DNA of 46,209 nt. It comes from Candidatus Dojkabacteria bacterium. Lineage in GTDB: Bacteria > Patescibacteriota > Dojkabacteria > SC72 > WJKH01. Below are positions 34,195 to 45,292 of the stretch, piece after piece (the stretch's first letter is position 1; the number at the start of each line of letters is the position of its first letter). The DNA lies in NCBI GenBank assembly GCA_014729235.1, contig WJKH01000029.1, positions 1-46,209 on the forward strand. The letters are read 5' to 3'. Under the pieces are notes generated by a model, which was not told the DNA's origin, ran no database searches, and was given only the letters and a program-made list of their open reading frames with translations. A program made the position numbers and the translations under genes.

Positions 34195-34223
34195 TTGATT
34201 TTACTCAGCAAATAAACTAATAA
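34195..34223 (+). promoter_or_regulatory. Promoter of pilB, nearly leaderless
   Basis: TTGATT (34195-34200), 17 bases, then TAATAA (34218-34223); an overlapping TAAGAT (34221-34226) is an alternative -10. The start should fall near 34230-34233, just before the ATG at 34234. Confidence 0.55.
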
Positions 34224-34233
34224 GATACTGTCC

Positions 34234-36042
34234 ATGAGCAAAACCCAAGTAATAGATTATCTCGAAGAAAAGGGCATCATTGAGAAAGGAAAAGCCGACA
34301 AACTTCGAGTAGAAATGGTCAAATCAGGCAAAACAGAAGACCTAGTCCTGGAAGGCGATTCCTCAATCAAGGAAACCGACGTGGTTCAGGCAAAAGCCGA
34401 GATCTTTAATATCCCTTTTGTAGACCTCACAAACAAAGATGTACCGGAAAGCCTTTTATCAGAAGTAGATGCCAAAATGCTCCAGAAATTCAAAGCCATT
34501 CCATTTGAAAAAACCAATTCTACCGTAAAAATCGCTATGATTAATCCGTTTGATATTCAAGCTATCCAGGCCCTTCAGACTCAATATCCCGCCGGCACAA
34601 AAATCAAAGTCTACATAGCTACAAGCGACGGAATTAATCTCCAAATGGGAAGAAAGCTCGGAGATGTCATTACAAGTGAAGTTTCCGAAGCTGTGGAAGA
34701 TGTAGGACCACGTGTCACAGACCTGGACGAAGAAGACACAGGAAGCCTTGAAGATGACTCTCTTCAAAATGCTCCTGTGGCTAGAATTGTAAATTCAATA
34801 CTGCAGTATGCAATTAAATCCAAGGCTTCGGATATCCACATTGAGCCGATGGAGAAAAAACTCAGAGTTCGCTTCAGAATTCATGGCGTAATGTCAGAAA
34901 AGCTCAGTCTACCAAAACATCTTACTAGTGCCGTTGTATCGAGAGTTAAAATTATGTCTGATTTGAAAATTGATGAAAAAAGAATCCCTCAGGACGGAAG
35001 ATTTCAGGTACGATCATCCAATTTCAAAGTAGACGTACGTGTTTCAACTATGCCATCAATTTACGGCGAAAAAGTTGTAATGAGACTGCTGGAAACATCC
35101 GTAGGTGTACCTGCACTCGAGACAACCGGTATGCGCGGCAGTGCCTACAAAACCTATGAACAGGGCATCAGGGCTACAGAAGGTATAATTTTAATAACCG
35201 GTCCAACCGGGTCAGGTAAAACAAGAACTCTCGCAGGCACACTGGATAAAATAAATACCCCTGACGTTAACATTATGACACTTGAAAATCCTGTCGAGAT
35301 CAGAATCCCCGGCGTCACACAGGTCCAAATTAATCCAGCCGCAGGACTCACTTTTGCAAAAGCCCTTCGCTCGGTATTGCGGCAAGATCCCGACAAAATC
35401 ATGGTAGGAGAAATCAGAGATACAGAAACGGCCGAACTTGCCGTTGAGGCATCGTTGACAGGACACCTGGTTTTAGCCACATTGCACACAAACAGTGCAG
35501 CAGCAGCTATCCCGCGTATGCTTGAGATGGGAATCGAACCGTATTTGCTGTCAGCCACTCTTAAAATTGCCGTAGCACAGCGTCTCCCGAGACGAATTTG
35601 TTCTCATTGTCATGAGCCGTATAAAGCAACCGAAGCCGAGATCAGTGATATAAATAAAGTTCTGGCGCCAATTCCAGGATTTGAGCTATTTGATTATGCT
35701 GAGAAGATGTGCAAAATGGAACCCAGTTCCAGAAAAGGAGTTCCTTCTCCAAATATGAAGTGCCCAGAAACTGACAGTACCGGCAAAAAGATAATATATC
35801 TCTACCGGGGTAAAGGCTGCGACAGATGCAACGGCACAGGATATCAGGGAAGAGTAGGAATATTTGAAGTCTTGCGGATAAACGAGAAAATCGTTCAGTT
35901 AATGATGAATTCACGCCCGGCATCTGAAATTCACGATGAAGCAGTCAAAAACGGTATGATCTCAATGCGTCAAGACGGCTATTTGAAAGCGCTTGAAGGC
36001 ATTACTACAATTGAAGAGATTCTCAGAGTTTCAAGAGACTAA
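34234..36042 (+). CDS. pilB: Extension ATPase PilB
   Basis: A 602-residue GspE/PilB-family hexameric ATPase that drives pilus extension. An MshE-type N-domain (about 1-150, with MLQKFKAIPFEKTNSTVKIAMINPFDI) is followed by the catalytic core: ASDIHIEPMEKKLRVRFRIHG, Walker A GPTGSGKT near 322, Walker B DKIMVGEIRDTETAE, and His-box LATLHTNSAA. A four-Cys zinc site (CSHC near 455, CDRC near 530) typical of PilB follows. About 40 extra residues lie between the two Cys pairs. It is transcribed away from pilT and the rest of the locus. Confidence 0.93.
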   Translation: MSKTQVIDYLEEKGIIEKGKADKLRVEMVKSGKTEDLVLEGDSSIKETDVVQAKAEIFNIPFVDLTNKDVPESLLSEVDAKMLQKFKAIPFEKTNSTVKIAMINPFDIQAIQALQTQYPAGTKIKVYIATSDGINLQMGRKLGDVITSEVSEAVEDVGPRVTDLDEEDTGSLEDDSLQNAPVARIVNSILQYAIKSKASDIHIEPMEKKLRVRFRIHGVMSEKLSLPKHLTSAVVSRVKIMSDLKIDEKRIPQDGRFQVRSSNFKVDVRVSTMPSIYGEKVVMRLLETSVGVPALETTGMRGSAYKTYEQGIRATEGIILITGPTGSGKTRTLAGTLDKINTPDVNIMTLENPVEIRIPGVTQVQINPAAGLTFAKALRSVLRQDPDKIMVGEIRDTETAELAVEASLTGHLVLATLHTNSAAAAIPRMLEMGIEPYLLSATLKIAVAQRLPRRICSHCHEPYKATEAEISDINKVLAPIPGFELFDYAEKMCKMEPSSRKGVPSPNMKCPETDSTGKKIIYLYRGKGCDRCNGTGYQGRVGIFEVLRINEKIVQLMMNSRPASEIHDEAVKNGMISMRQDGYLKALEGITTIEEILRVSRD

Positions 36043-36099
36043 AAAAGATATTTTGTACAAAGTATTTGAATTAAAATCCATTTAGAACTACAGATAAAA

Positions 36100-36825
36100 A
36101 TGACCTACTTAATAATCAACAGAGACCATGAAGTTCGGAAAGAAGAACTATTACAACAACTCAACAGGCACTTAGAGCTGGAGATCGAGACAACTCAGGA
36201 CCTGATCAAATACCCGGACATACACGTCATAGAAACAACTGAGAAAACGAAAGCTATGGGTATCGACCAAGTCAAAAAGCTCCAGTTAGAAATGCTTTTT
36301 AAACCATTAAACCTCTCAAAGCAAGCCGGTGTAATCGCAGAAGCACAGAACCTGACCAAAGAAGCTCAAAATGCTCTCCTGAAAACCCTCGAAGAGCAGC
36401 CTGAAAACACAATTTACCTCCTGACTGTCAACAACGAAAAAAACTTACTGCCGACGATTGTATCCCGCTGTGTCAAACTTTACGTTAAAAAAACACAAAA
36501 CACAGACGGCAAAGTGGAAAAAAACTATGATAAAACCGACAAACCGGAGTTTTTAGAAAAGGATATTGCCGCCCAATTTGAATTTATGAAAAAGTTGACA
36601 GAAGCCGAGAAAGAAGTTGGTGGTAAAATCCTTGATTTTATGATACAATTAGGTGATTATTACAGGGCAGAATGGAAAAGCAGCGTAAATTCAAATCCCC
36701 AGGAAGCTAGAGTATTTTCCCGGAAAATAGAGATCATTGAGACAGCTCAAAAACGCCTCCAGGCAAACACTAACAGGCTGTTTACACTCGAAAATCTCGT
36801 TTTGCAGCTCAGTAAAACGAGATGA
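36100..36825 (+). CDS. holB: DNA polymerase III delta'-like clamp-loader subunit
   Basis: A 241-residue protein. NLTKEAQNALLKTLEEQPENTIYLLTVNNEKNLLPTIVSRC is the core of the DnaX/HolB family (Walker-B-side helix plus sensor-1 SRC motif). There is no P-loop, and the protein is shorter than typical HolB (about 330), so it fits a reduced delta' subunit rather than DnaX. It would help load the beta clamp. It lies between pilB and gyrB on the same strand, with 69 bases before gyrB. Confidence 0.75.
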   Translation: MTYLIINRDHEVRKEELLQQLNRHLELEIETTQDLIKYPDIHVIETTEKTKAMGIDQVKKLQLEMLFKPLNLSKQAGVIAEAQNLTKEAQNALLKTLEEQPENTIYLLTVNNEKNLLPTIVSRCVKLYVKKTQNTDGKVEKNYDKTDKPEFLEKDIAAQFEFMKKLTEAEKEVGGKILDFMIQLGDYYRAEWKSSVNSNPQEARVFSRKIEIIETAQKRLQANTNRLFTLENLVLQLSKTR

Positions 36826-36837
36826 CTTGCAATTTGA

Positions 36838-38859
<2,022 letters not shown>

Positions 38860-38890
38860 GTTATTGTTATTATTTAATCATTAATTCGCT

Positions 38891-39748
38891 ATGGCTTTAA
38901 AAATCGATCCGGAAAAAATCATTAAAGCTCCATTTATTGAAAAGGACTGGTGGAAAAAAGCTGGTACAATAGCACTTTTGTTTTTTTGTGTGATTCTTTT
39001 GACAGTTATTTTTCAGATGATATCTTCGTTTATTGCTGTCCCGATAATTGGCTTAATTTTTGCAGGTATCGAGGAATCAGCTGCAATGAGGGTCGAAACC
39101 GACTTACTTCTCTCTGCAGTAGCAGCTGTAGTTATTCTTATTGTCTACGGAGGAATGTCTTTGATCCTTATACCACTATTTATATACCTGACAGGGTATA
39201 TAAATCGCTACGCAAAAGCAGTTATGCAGGACCAGAATGCCGTCCTGCCAAAGCACGAAAATATCAAGCAACAGATGAAATTCGGATTTAGAGCATTTGT
39301 AAGCACCGCTACATACAATGTAATATTTGCACTAGTCGCAAATCTGGTTTTTATTCTTCCATTTGTACTCCTACTTAATGATTTTGATACATATATTTGG
39401 GGTGTAGTAGCTTTTGCCGTAGTGTACAGCTTGATTTATACAGCAGGGACAGTGCTCTTTAACTTAATCTCCACATCCTCGGGCTATATATTTTTAAAAA
39501 CTAATAGCGTACGCAAAGCTCTTAAGTTTTCAAATATTAAGAAGGTCATCAAAGATGGATGGAAGCATATCCTAGTGTTATGGGGGTTAAACATCATTTT
39601 GTGGTTTATAATATACGCAATCTGGATATTCACTTCCTGTTTTGGTTTTATAACTATGCCAATTATTGCTTCTCTCTGGATGATCTACTCAGGCTATCTA
39701 AAAGGCTACGTTCTAGGACAATTGAAAGTTGATAATTTTGAAGATTAA
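38891..39748 (+). CDS. DUF4013-like integral membrane protein between gyrB and gyrA
   Basis: A 285-residue protein with about six membrane segments (roughly 27-60, 74-100, 135-160, 168-192 and 225-265). The start APFIEKDWWKKAGTIALLF and the repeated pattern LIPLFIYLTGYINRYAKAV resemble DUF4013-type proteins of unknown function. It lies 31 bases after gyrB and 28 before gyrA, so it is transcribed with both. A membrane protein between the two gyrase genes is unusual. Confidence 0.6.
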   Translation: MALKIDPEKIIKAPFIEKDWWKKAGTIALLFFCVILLTVIFQMISSFIAVPIIGLIFAGIEESAAMRVETDLLLSAVAAVVILIVYGGMSLILIPLFIYLTGYINRYAKAVMQDQNAVLPKHENIKQQMKFGFRAFVSTATYNVIFALVANLVFILPFVLLLNDFDTYIWGVVAFAVVYSLIYTAGTVLFNLISTSSGYIFLKTNSVRKALKFSNIKKVIKDGWKHILVLWGLNIILWFIIYAIWIFTSCFGFITMPIIASLWMIYSGYLKGYVLGQLKVDNFED

Positions 39749-39776
39749 TTAATTTGGCAGGAATGTCACAAACAAC

Positions 39777-42641
39777 ATGGCAGAAAAATCTAAAGGAAAA
39801 AAAGAAAAAAATCTGAAAAAAGCTAAAAAAGAATTATTAAAACGAGCTGAAAAGCCCGAAAAAAAAGACGAGCCGGGCAAGGAAGAAGCAGAAACAGCTG
39901 CTGATTCCGATGAACAGCAATTTGACACACCTGAATTTGAACAAGGGAAGGTAGTCAGGCAATCTATCGTAAAAGAAATGAAGTCAAATTACCTTGATTA
40001 CTCAATGTCAGTTATTGTATCCCGTGCACTCCCGGATGTCCGTGACGGATTAAAACCATCACAGCGGAGAATTCTTGTGGCTATGAATGATTTAAATCTG
40101 AAACCGGGTTCACATTACAGAAAATCCGCCAAAATAGCTGGTGACACATCTGGTAACTACCACCCGCACGGTGAACAGGTAGTCTATCCAACTATGGTTA
40201 AGATGGCACAGGATTTTTCAACCAGATATCCGCTTGTAGACGGGCAGGGAAACTTTGGTTCAATTGACGGCGATACTCCTGCCGCAATGCGTTATACAGA
40301 GGCAAGAATGGGGAAAATCACCAGCGCCATGATTCAGGATCTGGAAAAAGGAACTGTCACTTATATCCCGAATTATGACGCAACCAGAACTGAACCGACT
40401 ATTTTGCCGACAGTATTTCCTAATTTGCTTTGCAACGGCAGTGATGGAATCGCAGTAGGTATGGCAACCAAAATTCCACCTCACAATATGACAGAAGTTG
40501 TAACCGCTCTGCGTGAAATGATTAAAAAGGGCAACAAATGGAAAGGCGAGGCTCTTTACAATGATTTGAGAGAGAAGAAAGAGAAAAAGGAGAAAACACC
40601 ACGTGTTCTAAATTCGGCACCGGAAGATCTCCTTGAAAATTATGTACACGAAGACGATCCTGACAGGGAAGAAAAGATTGCAGAGATTCGCAAACAAATA
40701 CGCGAAAGCGATGAAGACAAAGTTGTAACACTTTATCCAAAATTTGAATCCGGTATCTCGCTTGACGAATTGATTGAGATTATTCCGGGCCCTGATTTTC
40801 CAACCGGAGGCACCATCTACAACAGAAAAGAGGTGCTAAAAGCCTACGAGACGGGGAGAGGGCGAGTTTTGATGCGTGCTAAGGCTTCAATTCAGGAGGG
40901 CAAGAGAAATCGCATGAGAATAATCGTCACTGAGGTCCCATACCAGGTAAACAAGGCCCATATGATAAGCAAAATCGCTGACCTGGCAAAAGAAAAGAAA
41001 ATTACCGGAATATCTGACATCAGGGACGAATCAAATCGAGAAGGTATTAGAGTAGTCATAAAATTGAAGAAAGATGCTCAGCCAAAAGTAGTTCTCAACA
41101 AACTCTACAAATACACCGAAATGCAGAAAGCCTTCAATGCCAACATGATAGCGCTCGTAAACGGTGAACCCAAAACCCTCAATTTAAAAAGAATGCTTGA
41201 ACTATTTATCACTCACCGAATTGAGATAACGATCCGCAGATATGAATTTGAACTGGCTCAGAACCGCTACAGAGGACATATCCTGGAAGGCTATCTAAAA
41301 GCTCTGGATCTAATTGATGAGGTAATTAAGTTGATCCGGGCATCAAAAACTCAGGAAGAAGCAAAAGATAACATGATTAAAGAGTTTGATTTCACGGAAG
41401 TTCAAGCTCAGGCGATATTGGATATGCAGCTTCGCAGACTTGCTGCCCTTGAAAAACAGAAAATTGAAGATGAATTCGCAGAAATCAAAGATAGAATTAA
41501 GCTTTACACCGGAATTCTCGGAGACAATTCAGAAATTTTGAAAGTAATTGATAGAGATCTGGAAGAAGTCATTGAGAAATACGGCGATGACCGGCGGACA
41601 AAAGTTGTAAAAGGCAAAGTGGATGAAATTTCAGAAGAAGACATAATCGCCGAGGAAGATACCTTTGTGACGATAACCAGAGCTGGCTATGTAAAACGAG
41701 TTTCTCCTGACGTCTACAAAACTCAAAAACGCGGCGGGAAAGGCAAGATTGGGGCCACTACAAAAGAAGGAGACTATGTTGAGCACGCTGTTTTATGCAG
41801 TACTCACGATGTATTGCTGCTATTTACAAACCGCGGAAGAGTATTTGATCTGAAAACTTACGACATCCCTGAGTCAGGCCGCACCGCAAAAGGATTACCT
41901 ATTGTTAACCTGATCCAGATAGAGCAGGGCGAGATAATCACAAGCGTACTGAAGCGGACAAATGGCATTAACACAGTCCAAAATACCAACGAAATGGCTG
42001 ATGACGATGATGGAGGGTCAGTAAAGCCTGATAACAAAAAGAAGTACCTGTTTATGGCCACCGAAAAAGGAGTAGTCAAGAAAACAGATATTTCTGAATT
42101 CGAAAATATCAGGTCATCGGGCCTAATCGCAATTAAGCTCCAGCAGGGAGACGAATTGGGATGGGTACAGCCGACCACCGGAGAGGATGAAATTATGCTT
42201 ATTACCAGAAAGGGTAAGTCTATACGATTTAGTGAAGATGATGTGCGATCTCAGGGGCGAAATACCCAGGGCGTCACAGGTATTAAGTTTAAATTTGAGG
42301 ATGACGAGGTTATCTCAATGATCGTAGTTGGAAAAGATAGTGATAAACTGTTTGTAATCTCGGAAAAAGGCTACGGAAAAATGACAGAATTAAAGCAATA
42401 TTCCAATCAAAATCGAGGAGGAAGCGGCATTTATACTTTCCAAATTCGCAAAAAGACCGGAGACCTGGTTGCCGCCGATTTAATAAATGGTGATATTGAT
42501 GAAATGGTTGTTATGTCAAAGAACGGGGTAGTAATACGCCTGGAAACCAAGGGCCTTCCAAAGCTGAATCGTCAGACCTCAGGTGTCAAGATTATGGACA
42601 TGAAAGGGGATGATGAAGTAACAGCGATGGTTCTGGATTAA
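39777..42641 (+). CDS. gyrA: DNA gyrase subunit A with insert and altered quinolone-contact residues
   Basis: A 954-residue protein. A Lys/Glu-rich extension of about 55 residues precedes the usual start (VVRQSIVKEMKSNYLDYSMSVIVSRALPDVRDGLKPSQRR). The catalytic tyrosine is Y173 in AAMRYTEARM. The C-terminal wrapping domain has the gyrase-specific GyrA box QKRGGKG near 640 and six beta-pinwheel blades, so it is gyrase, not topoisomerase IV. Residues about 250-325 form a charged insert (KKGNKWKGEALYNDLREKK onward) just before LDELIEIIPGPDFPTGG. At the position of E. coli Ser83 there is Q134 and at Asp87 there is P138. Confidence 0.95.
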   Translation: MAEKSKGKKEKNLKKAKKELLKRAEKPEKKDEPGKEEAETAADSDEQQFDTPEFEQGKVVRQSIVKEMKSNYLDYSMSVIVSRALPDVRDGLKPSQRRILVAMNDLNLKPGSHYRKSAKIAGDTSGNYHPHGEQVVYPTMVKMAQDFSTRYPLVDGQGNFGSIDGDTPAAMRYTEARMGKITSAMIQDLEKGTVTYIPNYDATRTEPTILPTVFPNLLCNGSDGIAVGMATKIPPHNMTEVVTALREMIKKGNKWKGEALYNDLREKKEKKEKTPRVLNSAPEDLLENYVHEDDPDREEKIAEIRKQIRESDEDKVVTLYPKFESGISLDELIEIIPGPDFPTGGTIYNRKEVLKAYETGRGRVLMRAKASIQEGKRNRMRIIVTEVPYQVNKAHMISKIADLAKEKKITGISDIRDESNREGIRVVIKLKKDAQPKVVLNKLYKYTEMQKAFNANMIALVNGEPKTLNLKRMLELFITHRIEITIRRYEFELAQNRYRGHILEGYLKALDLIDEVIKLIRASKTQEEAKDNMIKEFDFTEVQAQAILDMQLRRLAALEKQKIEDEFAEIKDRIKLYTGILGDNSEILKVIDRDLEEVIEKYGDDRRTKVVKGKVDEISEEDIIAEEDTFVTITRAGYVKRVSPDVYKTQKRGGKGKIGATTKEGDYVEHAVLCSTHDVLLLFTNRGRVFDLKTYDIPESGRTAKGLPIVNLIQIEQGEIITSVLKRTNGINTVQNTNEMADDDDGGSVKPDNKKKYLFMATEKGVVKKTDISEFENIRSSGLIAIKLQQGDELGWVQPTTGEDEIMLITRKGKSIRFSEDDVRSQGRNTQGVTGIKFKFEDDEVISMIVVGKDSDKLFVISEKGYGKMTELKQYSNQNRGGSGIYTFQIRKKTGDLVAADLINGDIDEMVVMSKNGVVIRLETKGLPKLNRQTSGVKIMDMKGDDEVTAMVLD

Positions 42642-42714
42642 AAAACGGCTCTACGGTAACAAATCGTATTACACTAACCATAATTCTCTGTACTGCTATG
42701 TTGAAAATTCATAT

Positions 42715-43713
42715 ATGAATATGAAAAAAACAAGATTCAAAAACAAACCTATCATACTTACCCTCGCAGTAGTCTTAATCCTGCAAGTGTTTGGTATTAT
42801 CCTTTTCTTTTTTTACTCAAAAGCGAAAAGCGAAGGGGAGGGTCTGAGTAAAATTGTGGAACAATCTAGTAAATCACAGCAAGACTATAGCGACGGGGAA
42901 GACGAGCTTAGTCAGCAAACAGAACACGAGAGTGACAACGGAAATAGCAGCGGAAGTGATAGCGAAAATGATAGCGGACAAAGTGAAACTCCCAATGAAC
43001 AACAAGCTATAAATTTTGATGACCCATCTGCCAATTGCCCTGAAGTCGATTTAGGCCTCCCTCCCGGCCCACCCGGATACAAAATTGACTCGGCTGACTG
43101 GGCCGCCTATCCCACAAAAATCTCTCCTGTTACAAAAGACCCTAATGACCTGTTGGTACTCGTAAATAAAAAGTTTCAATTGCCTCAGGATTATGAACCT
43201 GAGGATTTGACAGATCTTGGAGTAACAGAGGTCAGAGGCTCTTCAGGGAAGTCAGGGAGGCAAGTTATCGTTGACCAACTGAGATCCCTGGGTCAGGCTG
43301 CAAAGGATGATGGTATAGATTTAGCTGTGAAATCAGGATACAGATCCTATGATACTCAGATCGCCACTTATAATTACTGGGTGAGTGTAGAAGATGGGAA
43401 TGAGTCAGAGGCCGACAAATACTCCGCACGGCCGGGTCACAGTCAGCATCAATTGGGTACTACGATAGATTTTACAACCAATGAGTGCGGGGACTGTATT
43501 GGGGATAATTTTACCGGGACAAAGGCTCAGGCTTGGCTTTCCCAAAATGCATGGAGGTATGGTTTTGCTCTTTCTTATCCGATCGAGGGTGAGTTTTATA
43601 CCGGTTATTTGCCTGAATCATGGCACTACCGCTTCATTGGCGTAGACAATGCTGCGTGCTGGAAAGATTCAGGTTTGGTTCTGGATAGCTGGCTTTTTCA
43701 GGTGGGACAGTAG
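42715..43713 (+). CDS. VanY-type D-alanyl-D-alanine carboxypeptidase
   Basis: A 332-residue membrane-anchored zinc peptidase. One membrane segment (about 13-33) is followed by an acidic Ser/Glu/Asp-rich linker (about 40-100) and the VanY/peptidase M15B domain. The zinc and catalytic motifs are SARPGHSQHQLGTTIDF (H and D ligands) and ESWHYRF (His ligand). The helix VIVDQLRSLGQAAKDDGIDLAVKSGYRSY is the typical family helix. It would trim the terminal D-Ala of peptidoglycan stems outside the membrane. Vancomycin resistance is not implied: no vanH/A/X genes are present. Confidence 0.88.
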   Translation: MNMKKTRFKNKPIILTLAVVLILQVFGIILFFFYSKAKSEGEGLSKIVEQSSKSQQDYSDGEDELSQQTEHESDNGNSSGSDSENDSGQSETPNEQQAINFDDPSANCPEVDLGLPPGPPGYKIDSADWAAYPTKISPVTKDPNDLLVLVNKKFQLPQDYEPEDLTDLGVTEVRGSSGKSGRQVIVDQLRSLGQAAKDDGIDLAVKSGYRSYDTQIATYNYWVSVEDGNESEADKYSARPGHSQHQLGTTIDFTTNECGDCIGDNFTGTKAQAWLSQNAWRYGFALSYPIEGEFYTGYLPESWHYRFIGVDNAACWKDSGLVLDSWLFQVGQ

Positions 43714-43732
43714 TTTTGGGTGCATGGATTTT

Positions 43733-43768
43733 GGGTTGGGTAATTGGGGTGTTGAGTGGGTGGTCGGG
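43733..43768 (+). other. G-rich spacer with possible G-quadruplex
   Basis: Directly after the vanY stop, runs of G occur at 43733-43735, 43738-43740, 43746-43749, 43758-43760 and 43766-43768 with short T-rich loops. The + strand from 43717 to 43790 has almost no C. No gene is seen in 43714-43885. Confidence 0.45.
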
Positions 43769-43885
43769 TGTTGGTTTGGTGGAAGATTGCACACCCTCTA
43801 TTTAACAATCTCAAACGGCCTTTTTCATTATGCAAAAATTATGCAATACGCAATCCTGCTTTGGTGCCAATATTAATCTATCGTG

Positions 43886-45225
43886 TTAGATAAAAATTCA
43901 ATGTCATCGAAATCGACAAAATCAAAAGTGGTTAGATAAAAATATTTGTCATCGAAATTCAATGTATTTCGTCCCTTAATTTATCTAAAATCTCATCCGA
44001 TTTCGACCTTAATTTTACCAAATTTAGAGACAATTTAATATCCATGAGCTTTCTTTTGGTTGCCCTTTCAATTTTCCTTGACCTCATAAGCCTGTCGTAA
44101 GGAGTAGCAGGCTTCTGATAAGTTTTCTTAACAACCCGGCCTTTTTCGTCTCTTACCTTGCAGTGTAGTTTCATACAAGGAGTAAAAAAGTTGCAAATCA
44201 GATCTTCTACAGCGTAGAATTCATTTAGCAGGTTTACGGCTCTTTGAGTGTCCAATCTCCAGTGCCCAACCTGCTTCCTTACTTTATCACCATTCTTTTG
44301 CTCTACATGAGCATTATCATTCTTTTTGTAAGGTCTTGATCTGGAGACTTTTACATTCTTTAGTCTGGAGTGTACAACAGCCTCACTGGTAAGCATCTTT
44401 AAAGTGGAAGGACAGTTGTCCGGATGAAATCTTAATATTCTATGACGTATTCTTTCTAATACGATACTACATATTCCAGACACGGATTTTAGATTCTTTC
44501 CCCACCCAGCAGCTCTTACAGTCCATTGACTAAAGAGATCTACGTATGTTCCTGTTAAAGCGAATCTACCAGCACTTTGAGTTCCACTATGCTCTACATA
44601 GTCTATTTCGAAGTTTCCCGGTTCACTGGTATATTTTCTAAAATTAGCGTCGATTGGAACTAGTTGGTAAACATGGGATTTACTTTTGTAATTACGTTTA
44701 TTAGGGTTAGGAAATTCGGATATTACGTTTTTCAGAGTTCCTAGAGAAATTTCTTTACATATTTTGTAGTTTACTTCTGAAATATCTTTTAGTTTGCCGG
44801 TGTTTCTTAATGAAGTTAAGTAACTGTCTAATTCGGGAAACATTAGTTCAGTGCATAGATGGCCACTTAGTTTCCAACATTTTTCAATGACATTTTTATG
44901 AATTTGGATGTAGGTTTTCTTACGTCCTCGTTTTTTATTTTTACTGCGTTTTGTTGAAGGCTTGTTTGCTCTTCTCAGTCTTTGAACTGCAGTATTTCTT
45001 GATACTTTAGTTAAAGAGCAGTACTCATCCAGGATTTTACTTTTCTCTTTTTTAGGGGCTTTTTTATATCTTCGGGAATATTTATTTGATAATTGCATAT
45101 CGAAGTTATTCATAGGTTAAATAGATCATTAAATTTAGGTAATTTAATGATTTTAATTCATATCGTACGATGACATGAATTTTTATCTAACCACTTTTGC
45201 TTCGATGACATTTTTTATTATCTAA
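43886..45225 (-). mobile_element. Insertion sequence with doubled terminal motifs
   Basis: About 1340 bases carrying one transposase gene. Each end holds two copies of a TTAGATAA motif followed 15-16 bases later by TGTCATCG: left at 43886/43902 and 43932/43947, right (complement) at 45225/45210 and 45190/45175. CAAAAGTGG links the two motifs on both sides. I find no convincing target-site duplication. The exact outer limits are uncertain by a few bases. Confidence 0.75.
43959..45113 (-). CDS. DDE transposase (integrase core)
   Basis: A 384-residue transposase. An N-terminal helix-turn-helix (LTKVSRNTAVQRLRRA near 34) is followed by a basic stretch and an rve-type DDE core: first Asp in NFEIDYVEH, second in RFHPDN, and Glu in KNDNAHVEQKN. 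Motifs such as TGTYVDLFSQWTVRAA and KVRKQVGHWRL belong to the integrase-core group that includes IS1202-like elements (group assignment from memory). The gene appears intact. Its context is an AT-rich spacer between vanY and an unknown gene. Confidence 0.82.
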   Translation of the reverse strand: MNNFDMQLSNKYSRRYKKAPKKEKSKILDEYCSLTKVSRNTAVQRLRRANKPSTKRSKNKKRGRKKTYIQIHKNVIEKCWKLSGHLCTELMFPELDSYLTSLRNTGKLKDISEVNYKICKEISLGTLKNVISEFPNPNKRNYKSKSHVYQLVPIDANFRKYTSEPGNFEIDYVEHSGTQSAGRFALTGTYVDLFSQWTVRAAGWGKNLKSVSGICSIVLERIRHRILRFHPDNCPSTLKMLTSEAVVHSRLKNVKVSRSRPYKKNDNAHVEQKNGDKVRKQVGHWRLDTQRAVNLLNEFYAVEDLICNFFTPCMKLHCKVRDEKGRVVKKTYQKPATPYDRLMRSRKIERATKRKLMDIKLSLNLVKLRSKSDEILDKLRDEIH

Positions 45226-45292
45226 TGCGTCTATTAGAAATTACCCGGCAAATCTGATAAACTGATAGAAGTAATATCTTATCAACAGAAGA

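Larger units (their letters stand above)
33972..34233. other. Divergent promoter region between pilT and pilB
   Basis: The 262 bases hold no gene. They contain a GCTCGCT-flanked hairpin (34093-34134, minus), a second small hairpin CCAGC-TATT-GCTGG (34144-34157) and the pilB promoter. On the minus strand TAGACT lies about 10-15 bases before the pilT ATG. Confidence 0.55.

Noticed and set aside
42715-43713. VanY-type gene as vancomycin resistance
   Set aside because: No vanH, vanA/B or vanX genes or two-component system are present; a housekeeping carboxypeptidase is enough.
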